Positions 10,381 through 21,300 of a stretch of 64,000 nucleotides of DNA are shown here, in pieces; position 1 is the first letter of the stretch, and each line of letters begins with the position of its first letter. Under the pieces are notes generated by a model that saw nothing but the letters and a program-made list of their open reading frames with translations, made no database searches and had not been told where the DNA came from. This DNA comes from Oikopleura dioica (taxonomy: Eukaryota > Chordata > Appendicularia > Copelata > Oikopleuridae). The position numbers and the translations under genes were made by a program. The stretch covers positions 496,001 through 560,000 of the forward strand of contig OU015570.1 of assembly GCA_907165135.1 (NCBI GenBank). The letters run 5' to 3'.

Positions 10381-11498
10381 TTAAGAGCGGATAAGTTTTT
10401 TGGGGTAAATGTTTTTTACGAATTTTTTGGTTAGATTTGCGAGTGCACAGTCAAGGTTTTTAGGAATTGTTGTACAGTTTGCGCGATAAATTTTGCCAGA
10501 GAGTAAGCCAAGTTTGTGTGAAAGAGGACTAATGGATTTGTGGAAGTGTTGAAGTGAGTCACTCTTGGTAGGTTTTTGATAAAGTTTGAGTTCTAATTGG
10601 TTGGTGGACTGGTCAAGGTAGATAGAAGTGTCAAGAAAATTTAGGGAGTTGTTGGAGTCGAATTCTATTGTAAATTTTACATTTTGGTCCCAGTTATTTA
10701 TGAGATGGTTAATGCGTGGCAGTTCAGATTTTCGAATAAAAGCGATAACGTCATCAACATAGCGTCCGTAGAATTTAATATTGTTTTGAGCTTTTTCACT
10801 ATAAATGATTTCAAGAAAGTGCATCATAAGGTTAGCAATTATGCCGGATATTTGTGATTCCATGGCGACACCACTTCTTTGCCGATAGAAGTTGGTTTCA
10901 GTGCAAAAAGCATTGTAGTAGGTGAGAGTTTTAGTGAAAACTTCGTCGAAAATGTGTCTTGGGATAAAGTCACATTCATTATTGTCTCTAGAATCCTTTT
11001 CGAAGAATTTTTCAGGATTGGCATAAATGAGATCGATGATTTTAGGAATAATGCGCATTAGAGGAACACTTGGATACATAGATTGTATATCAAAGCTAAT
11101 AATCCAGTCGGTCTAAGGGTTGAATTTATGGCGATGCATTAGAAATTTCTTTTATAAATCTTGAGTGGATTTTAAGTTATATTAAATTTCAGGCAGGATT
11201 TTGTTTAAAATTTTGGCGAAGTAAATTTCAATACCGGAAGTGAGGCTATTTTTGGAATTAACGATAGGGCGCAGTGGGTGTCCGGTTAGGGTTAGGGTTA
11301 GGCGGATTTTATGGCGTAGTTGGGGCGAATGAGATTGAAGGTATTTTTACTGAGATAGGGTTCAGATTTACGAATTAGAGTGTAGAAGCTTTTGAGATCC
11401 AGATAAAGTGGGTTACGGTTTAACTTTTCAAATTGGGGATTATTGAATTGTGCAGTGAGTTTAGAGTTGTATTCGGTAGTAGAGATAAGTTCGATATT
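10381..11498 (-). pseudogene. PLE reverse transcriptase (broken)
   Basis: Motifs in order: HPLRPIV (about 11270), SFDIQSMYPSVP (motif A, about 11080), GVAMESQISGIIANLMMHF (motif B, about 10840) and FYGRYVDDV (motif C, about 10760), then a SLNFLDTSIYL segment. Three stops lie within about 30 codons between HPLRPIV and motif A, and the frame changes from the N-terminal ORF. The segment from 11079 to 10381 is uninterrupted. A telomere-like hexamer run lies just upstream of HPLRPIV. Confidence 0.9.
11281..11304 (-). repeat. Telomere-like (TTAGGG)~3 tract inside RT coding frame
   Basis: The plus strand reads GGTTAGGGTTAGGGTTAGG. On the minus strand it translates in frame as LTLTLT between the expected PKIHK-type segment and HPLRPIV. 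It is interstitial, not a chromosome end. Confidence 0.85.
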
Positions 11499-12251
11499 TT
11501 AAGATTTGTCTATCTTAACGAAGCGAACAGAGGGATTGTTATCAAGGAAAAAAGTAAGTAGTTTTTGTTGGTTCTGCGGGGTGTAACATTTGCGTAGCTG
11601 ATGAAATTTCATTTTTAGATGGAATTTACATTCGTCAATAGTTAGCGCATCAATGTGGTTTTGTTCAGCGAATTTGGTCCAGTTTTGAGTTAGTTGTTCA
11701 AGGGCGGTAAGTAATTTTAAATAAGAGGATGAGCCTCCAATCGGGAGGTCTATTCCTAATTCGAGCAATTTGGTGAGTTCAGGAGGGATGCTTATGTTTG
11801 TTGAGTTAAAACTAGTAATTGGACAGTATCGGTCAGTGTTGGAGGACAGAAGAGAGTTTAGCTTCTTGTCACGTTTAAGGTCAAGAGCTGATTGGTTGTT
11901 AGAAATAGTGGAGAAAATTTTTTGTTTAGCAGTAGAGAATTCGGAAGGGGTTAAATTTTGTTGTAGTTGGGCGAGCTGGTTGTTGAAGGAGGTTTGTAGC
12001 GAACAGATACGGTTTTGGGTGGATGTGATATCTTTTTCGATGATTTTAAGTCGATGGGTAGTGAGTTGTTCGGGTGACCAATTAGTGTGTTGGAGTAGGG
12101 ATTTTGGAAGACGGGTATAAGAAGGAGGTATTTTAGTTTTGAAACATTCACTTAGGAAGCGTAGGTGTTGTTTGTTCTTGTGAAGTTTCTCTCCTAGTCT
12201 TATGGTTTCTCTAATTCGGGAAGTTCGTCGATTATCCATTTGGTAATTCAT
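11499..12251 (-). pseudogene. PLE N-terminal domain
   Basis: About 250 codons starting at an ATG at the inner boundary of the 5' pLTR. The product is basic and helix-rich (MDNRRTSRIRETIRLGEKLH near the start) and lies upstream of the RT, as expected for PLE N-terminal regions. It ends in a stop, after which the RT region continues in another frame. There is no sign of a separate host gene. Confidence 0.75.
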
Positions 12252-12402
12252 TTATTCGCGAGATCTTTCGACCTAGATAGGTCTTCTTCAGGCTTAAAAA
12301 GTTGAACAAGAGGAGAAAAGAAAGGGAGTTACTGTACCGGAATTGCGGAAAGTGCGAGTGAGCCGGTGTGAGAGAAAGAGGGAAAGGCGCGAGTGAATCT
12401 AG
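12248..12402 (-). repeat. PLE 5' pLTR (right copy)
   Basis: Shares TCATTTATTCGCGAGATC through GCGAGTGAATCTAG with the left copy. It contains the hammerhead-like fold and the first codons of the element ORF. Confidence 0.8.
12255..12298 (-). ncRNA. Hammerhead-ribozyme-like motif in PLE pLTR
   Basis: On the minus strand: CTGAAGA, then hairpin GACCTATCTAGGTC, then GAAA, then palindrome AGATCT and C. This matches the core CUGANGA / stem II / GAAA / stem III / UH. Position 7 of the core is variable in the family, so CUGAAGA is allowed. Stem I pairing is weak. PLE pLTRs are known to carry such ribozymes with a very short stem III. Confidence 0.7.
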
Positions 12403-12429
12403 TAGTTCTGGATTAGAGTTCTCACTCTT

Positions 12430-12510
12430 AATTAAAGGTAAATCTTTTTCAATTTTATGACAATATAAATAATTTAGAATAACTAAGTTAACAGAAAAAT
12501 CTTAGACCTT
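12430..12510. repeat. Direct repeat flanking the 12.6-kb hAT
   Basis: GGTAAATCTTTTTCAATTTT through AAGTTAACAGAAAAATCTTA recurs at 15575-15655. Part of it is also at about 42455-42500. Confidence 0.7.
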
Positions 12511-13374
12511 ACAGAAACGAGAGGAAAGAAAATTTTTGTTACCTAAATTTTCGGAGTAAATCTCCGTCAAAAAGTGCCAAATTAGTTGAGAATTACTCAA
12601 AGTTGAGAGTTCTCACTCTAAATTAGGGTCCGGCATGGATCAGGGTCAGATTTTTTTATTAGCCCATTTCACTTTTATCGAATTCTTCAGGTCAAAAAAC
12701 ATATTTTATTCCATTACAGTGAAGCTTGAAACCCAACTAGAAAAAAATTACAGGCAATTTTGAGGATTTTCGAGAGTTTTTTTGGGTTATCATTGTTTTT
12801 ATTAAGAAAAATTTTACTGTAGTCATATTTTTTGATCGCTTGATTATTAAACATAAAGAACAAACTCTGAGCTTCATTTATAGGGATCATTGATTGAATT
12901 TCATCAGTGTTTTCTTGGAAAGTTTCCCGTTCAAAATTCAACAAACACCAAAATTTCACCTTTCTATAAGTTTCAATCAAGAATTTAATACAGTAAACTT
13001 CAACTTGAAGCGAAAAACTTTCTTGATTATAATAGCGCAGACTCTAATCTAAAAATAGGAATGTGAATCACTCTTTGTCGAGTTGGGAATCGTAAGATAT
13101 TTAAGGTTTTCGAGGTTGAAATACCATATTTCAGCCATGGGAAAGTCCTCCGGAGGACTTTTGCTTGAAGATATTTGCTAAGAAAGCGTTTACTTTTTAA
13201 TTCAGTGACCTCAAATTACTTCAGTTTTCGCGAATTAAAGAATATGAAGAGCAGGATGCATGGTCGTTTGACCATATAGTTATGATATAAATTATATGAT
13301 ATAAATTATTATTAATCATAACAAAGAATAATTATGAAAATTATTTGGGCAATCTGAAAAAGAATCCGGTAATA

Positions 13375-13500
13375 TAAAAACTATAACGATTTTCGAAATA
13401 AGAACAATTAAGATTTTATAAAATATGGGTGTGGGCGGGGATGGGGACAAAGCTGAAATTGATCAACTCAGTCTTGTACTTTTTAGTTCCCTGCCTATGT
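13375..13500 (+). repeat. G4 module leader, copy 2
   Basis: AAAAACTATAACG, then GGGTGTGGGCGGGGATGGGG (13427-13446, four G-runs), then CTGAAATTGATCAACTCAG, leading straight into the array. Same order as the other module copies. Confidence 0.8.
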
Positions 13501-15290
13501 CAAGCCCAAATTTAATTAAAAGCCAGGGAATGGGGGGAAACGGCCCTTCGGGCCGTCAAGCCCAAATTTAATTAAAAGCCAGGGAATGGGGGGAAACGGC
13601 CCTTCGGGCCGTCAAGCCCAAATTTAATTAAAAGCCAGGGAATGGGGGGAAACGGCCCTTCGGGCCGTCAAGCCCAAATTTAATTAAAAGCCAGGAATGG
13701 GGAAACGGCCCTTCGGGCCGTCAAGCCCAAATTTAATTAAAAGCCAGGGAATGGGGAAACGGCCCTTCGGGCCGTCAAGCCCAAATTTAATTAAAAGCCA
13801 GGAATGGGGAAACGGCCCTTCGGGCCGTCAAGCCCAAATTTAATTAAAAGCCAGGGAATGGGGGGAAACGGCCCTTCGGGCCGTCAAGCCCAAATTTAAT
13901 TAAAAGCCAGGGAATGGGGGGAAACGGCCCTTCGGGCCGTCAAGCCCAAATTTAATTAAAAGCCAGGGAATGGGGGGAAACGGCCCTTCGGGCCGTCAAG
14001 CCCAAATTTAATTAAAAGCCAGGGAATGGGGAAACGGCCCTTCGGGCCGTCAAGCCCAAATTTAATTAAAAGCCAGGAATGGGGAAACGGCCCTTCGGGC
14101 CGTCAAGCCCAAATTTAATTAAAAGCCAGGGAATGGGGGGAAACGGCCCTTCGGGCCGTCAAGCCCAAATTTAATTAAAAGCCAGGGAATGGGGGGAAAC
14201 GGCCCTTCGGGCCGTCAAGCCCAAATTTAATTAAAAGCCAGGGAATGGGGGGAAACGGCCCTTCGGGCCGTCAAGCCCAAATTTAATTAAAAGCCAGGAA
14301 TGGGAAACGGCCCTTCGGGCCGTCAAGCCCAAATTTAATTAAAAGCCAGGGAATGGGGAAACGGCCCTTCGGGCCGTCAAGCCCAAATTTAATTAAAAGC
14401 CAGGGAATGGGGAAACGGCCCTTCGGGCCGTCAAGCCCAAATTTAATTAAAAGCCAGGGAATGGGGAAACGGCCCTTCGGGCCGTCAAGCCCAAATTTAA
14501 TTTAAAGCCAGGAATGGGGAAACGGCCCTTCGGGCCGTCAAGCCCAAATTTAATTAAAAGCCAGGGAATGGGGAAACGGTCCTTCGGGCCGTCAAGCCCA
14601 AATTTAATTAAAAGCCAGGAATGGGGAAACGGCCCTTCGGGCCGTCAAGCCCAAATTTAATTAAAAGCCAGGGAATGGGGAAACGGCCCTTCGGGCCGTC
14701 AAGCCCAAATTTAATTAAAAGCCAGGGAATGGGGAAACGGCCCTTCGGGCCGTCAAGCCCAAATTTAATTAAAAGCCAGGGAATGGGGAAACGGCCCTTC
14801 GGGCCGTCAAGCCCAAATTTAATTAAAAGCCAGGAATGGGGAAACGGCCCTTCCGGCCGTCAAGCCCAAATTTAATTAAAAGCCAGGGAATGGGGGGAAA
14901 CGGCCCTTCGGGCCGTCAAGCCCAAATTTAATTAAAAGCCAGGGAATGGGGGGAAACGGCCCTTCGGGCCGTCAAGCCCAAATTTAATTAAAAGCCAGGG
15001 AATGGGGGGAAACGGCCCTTCGGGCCGTCAAGCCCAAATTTAATTAAAAGCCAGGGAATGGGGGGAAACGGCCCTTCGGGCCGTCAAGCCCAAATTTAAT
15101 TAAAAGCCAGGGAATGGGGGGAAACGGCCCTTCGGGCCGTCAAGCCCAAATTTAATTAAAAGCCAGGGAATGGGGGGAAACGGCCCTTCGGGCCGTCAAG
15201 CCCAAATTTAATTAAAAGCCAGGGAAGGGGGGGAAACGGCCCTTCGGGCCGTCAAGCCCAAATTTAATTAAAAGCCAGGGAATGGGGGGA
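13500..15290 (+). repeat. 52-56-bp minisatellite, about 32 copies
   Basis: The unit contains TCAAGCCCAAATTTAATTAA, then AAGCCAGGGAATGGGG, then AAACGGCCCTTCGGGCCG. Length varies by 2-4 bp, mostly in the G-run (GGGG against GGGGGG) and in GGG/GG. CGGCCCTTCGGGCCG is a perfect 6-bp-stem hairpin in nearly every unit. A 54-bp period keeps one frame open over four units (14621-14875), which is an artefact. There are no spacers, so it is not CRISPR-like. Confidence 0.95.
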
Positions 15291-15574
15291 ATTTTCGTCT
15301 GATATCAATGAAAAATGCCCTCCGGCGCTTTTGAGACAATATTTATGAAATCTGCGTGCCTTAAAACCCCCTTGGGCACTCATTTTTAACAAAAAGAGAA
15401 AACAAAAAATTTCATTTTTCGGAACTTCAAATGGCTCTAGAATCCTATTCCCAACTCGTATGGTGATGAGTCATACATTTTTATAATCCCCAGAGCATAG
15501 GGATCACGTGGGTATATATAAGACCGCTTCAAGTTGACCACCCCAAACCACTTGCCGGACCCTACTCTAAATTA

Positions 15575-15735
15575 TAAGTAAATCTTTTTCAATTTTAGGA
15601 CAATATAAATAATTCAGAATAACTAAGTTAACAGAAAAATCTTAAACATCCGCTTTTGAAAAACAAAATATTTTCGGATCGGGCGAGACCGGGCGACGCT
15701 GGACGGCGCAAGGAGGCGCAGGGCGGCTCAATTCA
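15575..15735. repeat. Dispersed repeat shared with 42.5 kb
   Basis: AACATCCGCTTTxxAAAA, TTTTCGGATC and CCGGGCGACGCT recur in order at 42507-42590. Family unknown. From 15736 to 16007 I see no supported feature. Confidence 0.6.
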
Positions 15736-16007
15736 GTGAAACCTACTTCCTTTCTAGACCTGACTGGGCTCAAAAAAATACGCAAGTGAGTCGCCTGAAG
15801 ATCAGAACTTCTATGTGATTCGTGTTATCGAGAAGTGCCTTAACTTTTGCGGTGCAGGGAAAATGAAGAGTTGACCGGATGGTAATGTCACAGTCATTGA
15901 CATCAAGTGTGTAGCGAAGGTGGGGGTGAAGGTCGTACAGATTCTCCGAGAATCATTCTCGTTGATTGGAAGGTCTGGTTTCACCACCGCATCTCCCCCC
16001 TTGGTTG

Positions 16008-16292
16008 AAGGGCGGCCCGGTTCTGCAGCAGAACCTGGTTCTGCAGATTGCAGAACCTGATTTTGTAAATGCAGAACCTGGTTCTGCAGATAGAGTTTTT
16101 GAGCGCTCCGCGCCTGTCTTTGAGAGACTTCAAGATTTTTAGAAGTTTCAGAACGAACAAGAAGTCTTGTTGAACGAACTGATACTGAGGAAATTCAAAT
16201 AATATCAATTAAAAAATCTGACAACAGAACCAGGTTCTGCATTTACAGAACCCGGTTCTGCATTTCTCTGGCAGAACCGGGCCGCCCGCCAC
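16008..16292. mobile_element. Element with CAGAACCxGGTTCTG iterons
   Basis: The ends GGGCGGCCCGGTTCTGC and GCAGAACCGGGCCGCCC are inverted, each followed by palindromic CAGAACC/GGTTCTG iterons. A related array (GCAGAACGGCGTTCTGC) is at 44855-44940. I could not define a target duplication because the right flank is a poly-C run. Confidence 0.6.
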
Positions 16293-16977
16293 CCCCCCCC
16301 CCTTATAGATTCATGGGAGCTCTACTTTTAGTCGCCACCTGCGGCTTCCTCTCTTGAGTCGGCGCAATTCGTGGTACCGCAACAGTAAATGAAAATATTC
16401 TGCTGGAGTTAGTTGGGCACAGTTAAGTGGGGAATCTTGCTCTTACACGAAGCACCAGATCACGATGAAATCGTGATTGGATTGGTACACTTTGATAAGG
16501 AATGATCCTGTAGTCAATTATATTTAGGGTTCGCGCTCAAAAATCAAGTGCCCGAAATACTTATTGCATGATACAATTTGTATCTGTCTTAATTTCAGAT
16601 ATATGATAGACAAGGGCAAATAAGGAATATTTTCTTTTAAAATTTTTCAAAACTAAAGAGGGTTGAAGAGAAAATAAGCCCCAAAAATGGAAAGCATCTA
16701 CGGTTCCCTAGAATTAACAAAAAACTGGCTTTTTGGCAATATTTTTCAATTACGAGATCATGCGCGCACACGCGTAACCGCGCATGATAGGGGGTGGCAA
16801 CGCAAAATTCCAATCAATTTTGCCGGAATATTTTCATCTTTCTTTTAAACATTATAAATCAAAAATTCATAATATAAATATTTAAATTATAATAATGTAT
16901 AGCTCATATTACTTAAATTGATCATAATTAGTTATTTATTGAAAATTTTCTCATTTTTTCTTGAAGAAACCCAATTG

Positions 16978-17060
16978 TTCTCATCCCCATTCCATGATTT
17001 TTAAATTAAAGGGGCTTGACGGTTTTTTTTTTTGATTTATTATGGTTTTCATTTTGGAAA
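16978..17060 (-). repeat. Module remnant (single 56-bp half unit)
   Basis: CCCCATTCCATGATTTTTAA, GGGGCTTGACGG, then TTATTATGGTTTTCATTTT: inverse of the module's array edge and AAAACCATAATAA end, with the middle deleted. Confidence 0.6.
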
Positions 17061-17794
17061 AAAGTCTATTCTTTCCATAAAAAAAGACACGAAATGAAGT
17101 ATTAAAAAATCTTTTTTTTATAAAAACTTAAAAAATTAGAATTATTTTATGTTTTATCTTCTTTTACTTTTAATTTCAATGTATAATTTTTAAATCTTTT
17201 GAAAAGAAAGAATTTCTTTGAAAATAAAGAAATACGGATTACGCGGCGTCCACCCTAGCCCCGTTTGAGAAATGCCTGAGGGAGAACGCGGCGCTGTGCG
17301 CTGCGCGCCGCGTAAAGATGGTCAAAAATAGACCTTCAATTGTCTATTACAGTATGTTAGTCACCTGTTTCTAATAATTTTTTAATTGATTATTGTTTTT
17401 TTCACTCGAAATTATATAAATATCGAAAAAATTTCTGGGAAGCATTTGACTAACATGTTTTTTAACATTTATTTGAAATCCATATTTGGAATCCATACCG
17501 AGAGCGACAAACTTCACGACGGAGTCTGTCAGGCCGGCCGGGGATTTTGACTGTTTTGCGCGCATTCTAGTATTTTCCCATGCCTGATGGAGGACCCTTA
17601 TCTGGTGGAAGACCCAATTGATGGAAGATAGGTCTAACAAAGACTTTTTTTAGATTAATTGATCTATAAATTATAAACAGATAATAATTTCGAAAAATCT
17701 TGATCATGTGACTCTCGGAGGACCCCTGGAGGACTTTTTCAGGTGGAAGACCGACCTTCCTGGAAAACCAGTGATTGTAAGATGTTGTTCGAGC

Positions 17795-17960
17795 CGTCTC
17801 AGCCCCGTTCCATGATTTTTAAATTTAAGGGGCTTGATAATGGCTGGGAACTCCGAGGTGATCAATCTCAGTTACGTCCCCAACCCCACCCACACCCATT
17901 GTTTATAAAATTCAAATTGACAATAGTTACAACCTTATTATGGTTTTGATTAAAAGTTTT
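17795..17960 (-). repeat. G4 module, copy 3 (inverted, one unit)
   Basis: Reading minus: ATCAAAACCATAATAAG, then the G4 motif (plus-strand CCCCAACCCCACCCACACCC, 17878-17897), then CTGAGATTGATCACCTC, then a single GCCCC..GGGGC unit. It shows the module can exist without array expansion. Confidence 0.75.
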
Positions 17961-18690
17961 GAAAATATTTTTTTTAATTTTAAGATTTCCTATTATTATT
18001 ATTTGCAAATTATTATTATTTTGTGTATTAATTTTTATTAAAACAAAACAAAAGTGAAAAGAATTGAAGAAAGGAAAAGTTCCTTCGGTGAATCATTGAG
18101 AGAGGTGAATTGTGGAAAATGTTTCTAGACGGGGGGTTGTTGTTGTTCTTCGCGGAGGACCCACTCCCACGTGGCGCAATTCGCGCGCCAAAAAGAGCAA
18201 GAGATCGGGGCAAGAAAAACACGCGCAAATGCCCCAATGTATTACGCGCTCCGTCGTGAAATTTGTCGCTCTCGGTATATCTCTTCAACCGTTTAATTTT
18301 TATTCTTTAAAATACCTATGTTTTTTAACCGTTTAAGAGATATATTTTACCTTTAAAAATTTGAAAACAATACGAATTAACTATCAAAAGATAGATTTTT
18401 TGGGCGCGAACCCTAATTACATTTCCATTTGCTAGCTCTTGTACCTCATTTTTGTTTCGTCGTTTGACATGGCGTTCTTTTTTATCGTCAGCTGCAATTT
18501 GCTTGTTCCGTTTCTGCCAATTTAGTTCCTCCTAAAGGACCATCGCGTTGTCAGCAGGCTAAAACTTGTGAAAATCTAACAAACCAAACTGTTTGATCTC
18601 CGCATCATTCTGCTTTCCTCCCCCTACCGGGCTGTTTTGGTTGTTCAGAAGATCTTCTTCGAGCTCCATAAGTTGTGAAGTATTGTTTTT

Positions 18691-18984
18691 CGGGAGACGG
18701 ATGGTGCCGGTACTAAATTGGTAGCCAGTACCAAAATTGGCACCCAGTTCCAAAAATTTGGTACCCGGTACCAAAGTCAAGCATATTTTCTGACTCATCA
18801 AAAAATCTAAATTAGATTATCTAATGCCCACTCCGCGGCTGAAGTGTGAGGAAACTCCATTTACTGACCGAATATACTTTTAAAATCAATTTTGGCTCGG
18901 TATCCTGACATCTTCTTGCTACCGGGTACAAAAAATTGGTACCATGTACCAATTTTGGATTGGTACCGGCACCGTCCGACCCCG
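18691..18984. mobile_element. Element with GGTACC iterons (294 bp)
   Basis: The ends CGGGAGACGGATGGTGCCGG and the inverse of GGTGCCGGTACC are followed by CCGGTACC/TTGGTACC iterons. A 7-bp direct repeat TGTTTTT (18684-18690, 18985-18991) flanks it, suggesting a hAT-type insertion. A related element is at 38885-39095. 18424-18683 and 18992-19214 show no supported feature. Confidence 0.6.
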
Positions 18985-19290
18985 TGTTTTTCTGTGAGTT
19001 GAATAATAATATTTTCAGATCATCGCGGTCATTTTATTGCGGCCTTTCGCCTTATCTTTAAATGTTCACATCGTCTTATCGGCGAACTCGGTCGTTGTCG
19101 GTCCGTTGTTGTGTTTCAGGAATGACAAGGTGCGAAAGGCACTTTTCGATGAGATTCTAGTTAGTTTCGAAGGTCCTTAATAAAACTCAGTGAATCCTTT
19201 CGAAGATCGAAGAAAACTTTAACCTGTTTTTCTACTTCGTCCTTTCCGGATTCCGAAAATTGAACCTCTTTTATAAGAACTTTTAATTGA

Positions 19291-19342
19291 GATTCTGGAG
19301 ACGCGTTTCGGCACAAAAGTGCCTTCATCAGCCCTAATACAC
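19291..19342 (-). ncRNA. Hammerhead-ribozyme-like motif
   Basis: Minus strand: CTGATGA, then hairpin GGCACTTTTGTGCC, then GAAA, palindrome ACGCGT and C, then TCCAGA. It has the canonical CUGAUGA core, a perfect 5-bp stem II and GAAA. Stem I (GGG against UCC, then mismatches) is partly preserved. Stem III is a 6-nt palindrome, as in dimeric PLE/retrozyme ribozymes. No RT lies next to it; the nearby inverted arms suggest a non-autonomous element. Confidence 0.75.
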
Positions 19343-19454
19343 AGATTTAGTTTACAGCTCAGAAAAAGGAAGAGTACTCTCACATAAGAGTGGACGATTT
19401 CGAATGAGAACGAAAGTTGAAAACAGAAAAAAAAAATTCGCTTTCGCGGCAGGT

Positions 19455-20325
19455 GAATGGAGCGCCAGAGAAAGCGAATATCAAACGCTCCATTACAGAA
19501 ATTTAACTTCAGCAAACTTGACTTCCTTGTTCAAGCTAGGGTCATTTAACTAACACTGAAACCCTGACTTAAGGCCCAGCAACTTAAGGCCCCTTTTTCG
19601 AAAAATTTGCGAAATCTGTCATCCTAAAAAAATCCAACTTTAGGCCCCTTTTTTGTTATCTTCACTATTTGCAAAAGAAAAGGTTATCAAAAGATTAATG
19701 ATGGCAATTTTTTGTTAAACGTATTCTAAATAGAGTTCTTATGTAATTTCCGGAGATTTATTGAATTACAAGTGATTAACGTAGAACACTTTCTGAGAAT
19801 AACTGACAGTATTTGAGTAAATCGAATTTCTGGGCACGTTTTGTCCATTGTTATTTTGAAGTTAATTCATAAATTCATAAATTCTTGACATTTTTTGGAT
19901 ATTTAGGGGACGAAATGTCCGAATAGCTATAAATTATCTGTATTGAATTCCGCATTTCATTTTTGATTCCCAGAGATTCACTTTTCTCCAGAATAAAATC
20001 GAAAATTTAAGGGTCATCCAACTCAATCGTAGAATCGGCTAACTTAAGGCCCCTTTTAGAAACTCTTGTCATCCAAAAAGGGGCCTTAAGTTAGGGTTTC
20101 ACTGTAATTGAGAAGGCTTCCAACAAGTTGCGATCTTTATCATAAGGTTGGTTGGAGATAACGGTCACGAATTTGTTTCCGAAACAATTTGTTTTGCATC
20201 TTGTTGGAAGCCTTTTCAATTAAGTTAAATGACCCTAGTTAGACCAAGCAAGTCAAGTTTGCTGAAGTTAAATTTCTGTAATGGAGCATTTGAAATTTGC
20301 TTTCTCTGGCGCTAGGGACCGAACG
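19455..20325. repeat. Inverted repeat around a MITE
   Basis: The arms (AACTTCAGCAAACTTGACTT, GGGTCATTTAACT on the left; the inverse at 20222-20290) surround the 551-bp MITE. GGCTTCCAACAAG and its inverse CTTGTTGGAAGCC form a smaller hairpin at 20110-20215. Possibly the body of the hammerhead-bearing element. Confidence 0.6.
19554..20104. mobile_element. Tc1/mariner-like MITE (AACTTAAGGCCCC ends)
   Basis: The right end GGGGCCTTAAGTTAGGGTTT runs into CACTG and TA. The left end is inverted but its first bases have mutated (CACTGAAACCC for CAGTGAAACCC). Non-coding. Related to 5277-5990. Confidence 0.65.
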
Positions 20326-20620
20326 CAAATCACCACCGGGGCACCCAAAAATTTTTTTCTGGACTTATGAATGAAAAAGTAGGTTTTGAGATTCAGGCTT
20401 TCCAAATATGAAATTCAAATTTTTATAGGTTTCGTAGTTTTTGAGTTATCACTCTTTGAAAAATAAAGAGAGGAGAAGAAAAGAGCCAATTAGAAGCGCG
20501 CAGCGCGGCGAAGCCTCACGCAAACGGTGGCGCTCCGGGGCGAGAAGCTTTTGCCGCGACGCGATCGAGTTTTCGCTACGAGCGAGCCCGCGCTCAAACC
20601 AATAGGAAAATGAAAAAAAG
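20326..20620. other. No gene recognised
   Basis: A TAGGGACCGAACGC tract at 20313 resembles a hAT terminus, but I found no partner. The tract at 20490-20600 is GC-rich with no supported frame. Confidence 0.4.
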
Positions 20621-20623
20621 ATA

Positions 20624-20800
20624 GCCGCATGAGGATTCGAACCCGCCCCTACAAGAACGCCTTTTCCTATGAGAAAGCCACTGCGCTATCCGCAATTGAC
20701 CAGACGGTCCGTTTTACATGGATATAAATTTACGCTATCTAGGTCAGCGTAACCGACTTTGAGGGTCTATTTTAATGAACTGGTTTGTAATTCAGTGAAA
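20624..20800 (-). repeat. tRNA-derived repeat (SINE-like), minus copy
   Basis: Minus strand: GCGGATAGCGCAGTGG (A-box-like), GGGTTCGAATCC (B-box) and a T-run terminator after GGCTATC. The upstream flank is shared with 3130-3225. Acceptor and T stems pair poorly, so this is a retroposon or pseudogene rather than a functional tRNA. Confidence 0.6.
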
Positions 20801-21130
20801 AACAGCATTTTATTTGAAAGTTAAGAGCTGGATCGGAACTTTGTCAGAGGCTTTCTAGGTATTCCAGCAAGGGTTCTAAACGGACATGTCTGGGGCTGCG
20901 CCAGTGGGATAATCGACCTCCAGTTGACCTGTAGCCTCCAGTGGAGGGATGAAATTTTGTGCACATATTTCTAAGGACCTAATCAAGAAAATAATCAAAA
21001 AGAAATTCGAAAAATTAAGGGTGTAGGGGGGGCTGATCAAACCTAGACGACCATTTTATAAGCTCAAAAATGATTTTTTCGAGTCGAGAAGGTCAAAGCA
21101 TGAATAAAAATGTGCAAAAAAAGAAATTAA
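20801..21130. other. No gene recognised
   Basis: A GACCTCCAGT..ACCTCCAGT doublet (about 20918-20945) is the only visible structure. Confidence 0.4.
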
Positions 21131-21156
21131 AATATTAAGTAATTTAAATAAAAACC

Positions 21157-21300
21157 ATAATGAAGCGAAGAACTTGAATTATTTATATTTTTACCCGAAT
21201 GGGCGTGGGTGGGGTTGGGGACATGACTGAGATTGATCACCTCAGAGTCCGACGCCGATCTCAAGCCCCTTAAATTTAATAATCAAGGAACGGGGCTGAG
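21157..21300 (+). repeat. G4 module, copy 4 (one unit)
   Basis: AAAAACCATAATG, GGGCGTGGGTGGGGTTGGGG (21201-21220), CTGAGATTGATCACCTCAG, then one GCCCCTTAAATT..GAACGGGGC unit. The sequence then changes abruptly. No enclosing hAT could be delimited. Confidence 0.75.

Larger units (their letters stand above)
9575..12402 (-). mobile_element. Penelope-like retroelement, GIY-YIG type, decayed
   Basis: About 150-bp direct repeats (pLTRs, 9575-9723 and 12248-12402) flank a minus-strand coding region in PLE order: an N-terminal domain, an RT with the QISGIIANLMMHFLE and YVDDV motifs, and a C-terminal GIY-YIG-like nuclease (CYKFNCSCSQIYIGET). The right pLTR has a hammerhead-like motif. This arrangement is characteristic of canonical PLEs. 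Several in-frame stops and frame changes make it a pseudo-element. Its ORF begins at an ATG on the inner edge of the right pLTR. Confidence 0.9.
12624..15564. mobile_element. hAT-like element with giant minisatellite (2.9 kb)
   Basis: It starts TAGGGTCCGGCA and ends with the inverse TGCCGGACCCTA, flanked by a perfect 8-bp duplication CTCTAAAT (12616-12623, 15565-15572). The interior holds an A+T-rich left third, a palindrome GTCCTCCGGAGGAC (13147-13160), the G4 module (13375-13500) and the 56-bp array (13500-15290). There is no transposase; the 88-codon frame at 12714-12980 is A+T-rich and unrecognised. Confidence 0.9.
16525..18415. mobile_element. hAT-like element (1.9 kb)
   Basis: Left TAGGGTTCGCGCTCAAAAA and right TTTTTGGGCGCGAACCCTA are inverted. 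The 8-bp duplication is ATTATATT (16517-16524) against ATTACATT (18416-18423), one mismatch. It holds two minus-strand module remnants and several GGAGGAC/GTCCTCC palindromic pieces. No intact coding frame. Confidence 0.8.

Noticed and set aside
11281-11304. True telomere or chromosome end
   Set aside because: Only about three hexamers, inside a retroelement, with unrelated sequence on both sides.
14621-14875. 84-codon repetitive ORF (GKRPFGPSSPNLIKSQ repeats)
   Set aside because: It exists only because four consecutive units are 54 bp (a multiple of three); other units are 52-56 bp and break it.
13500-15290. CRISPR-like array
   Set aside because: Units are contiguous with no variable spacers, and the context is a eukaryotic transposon.
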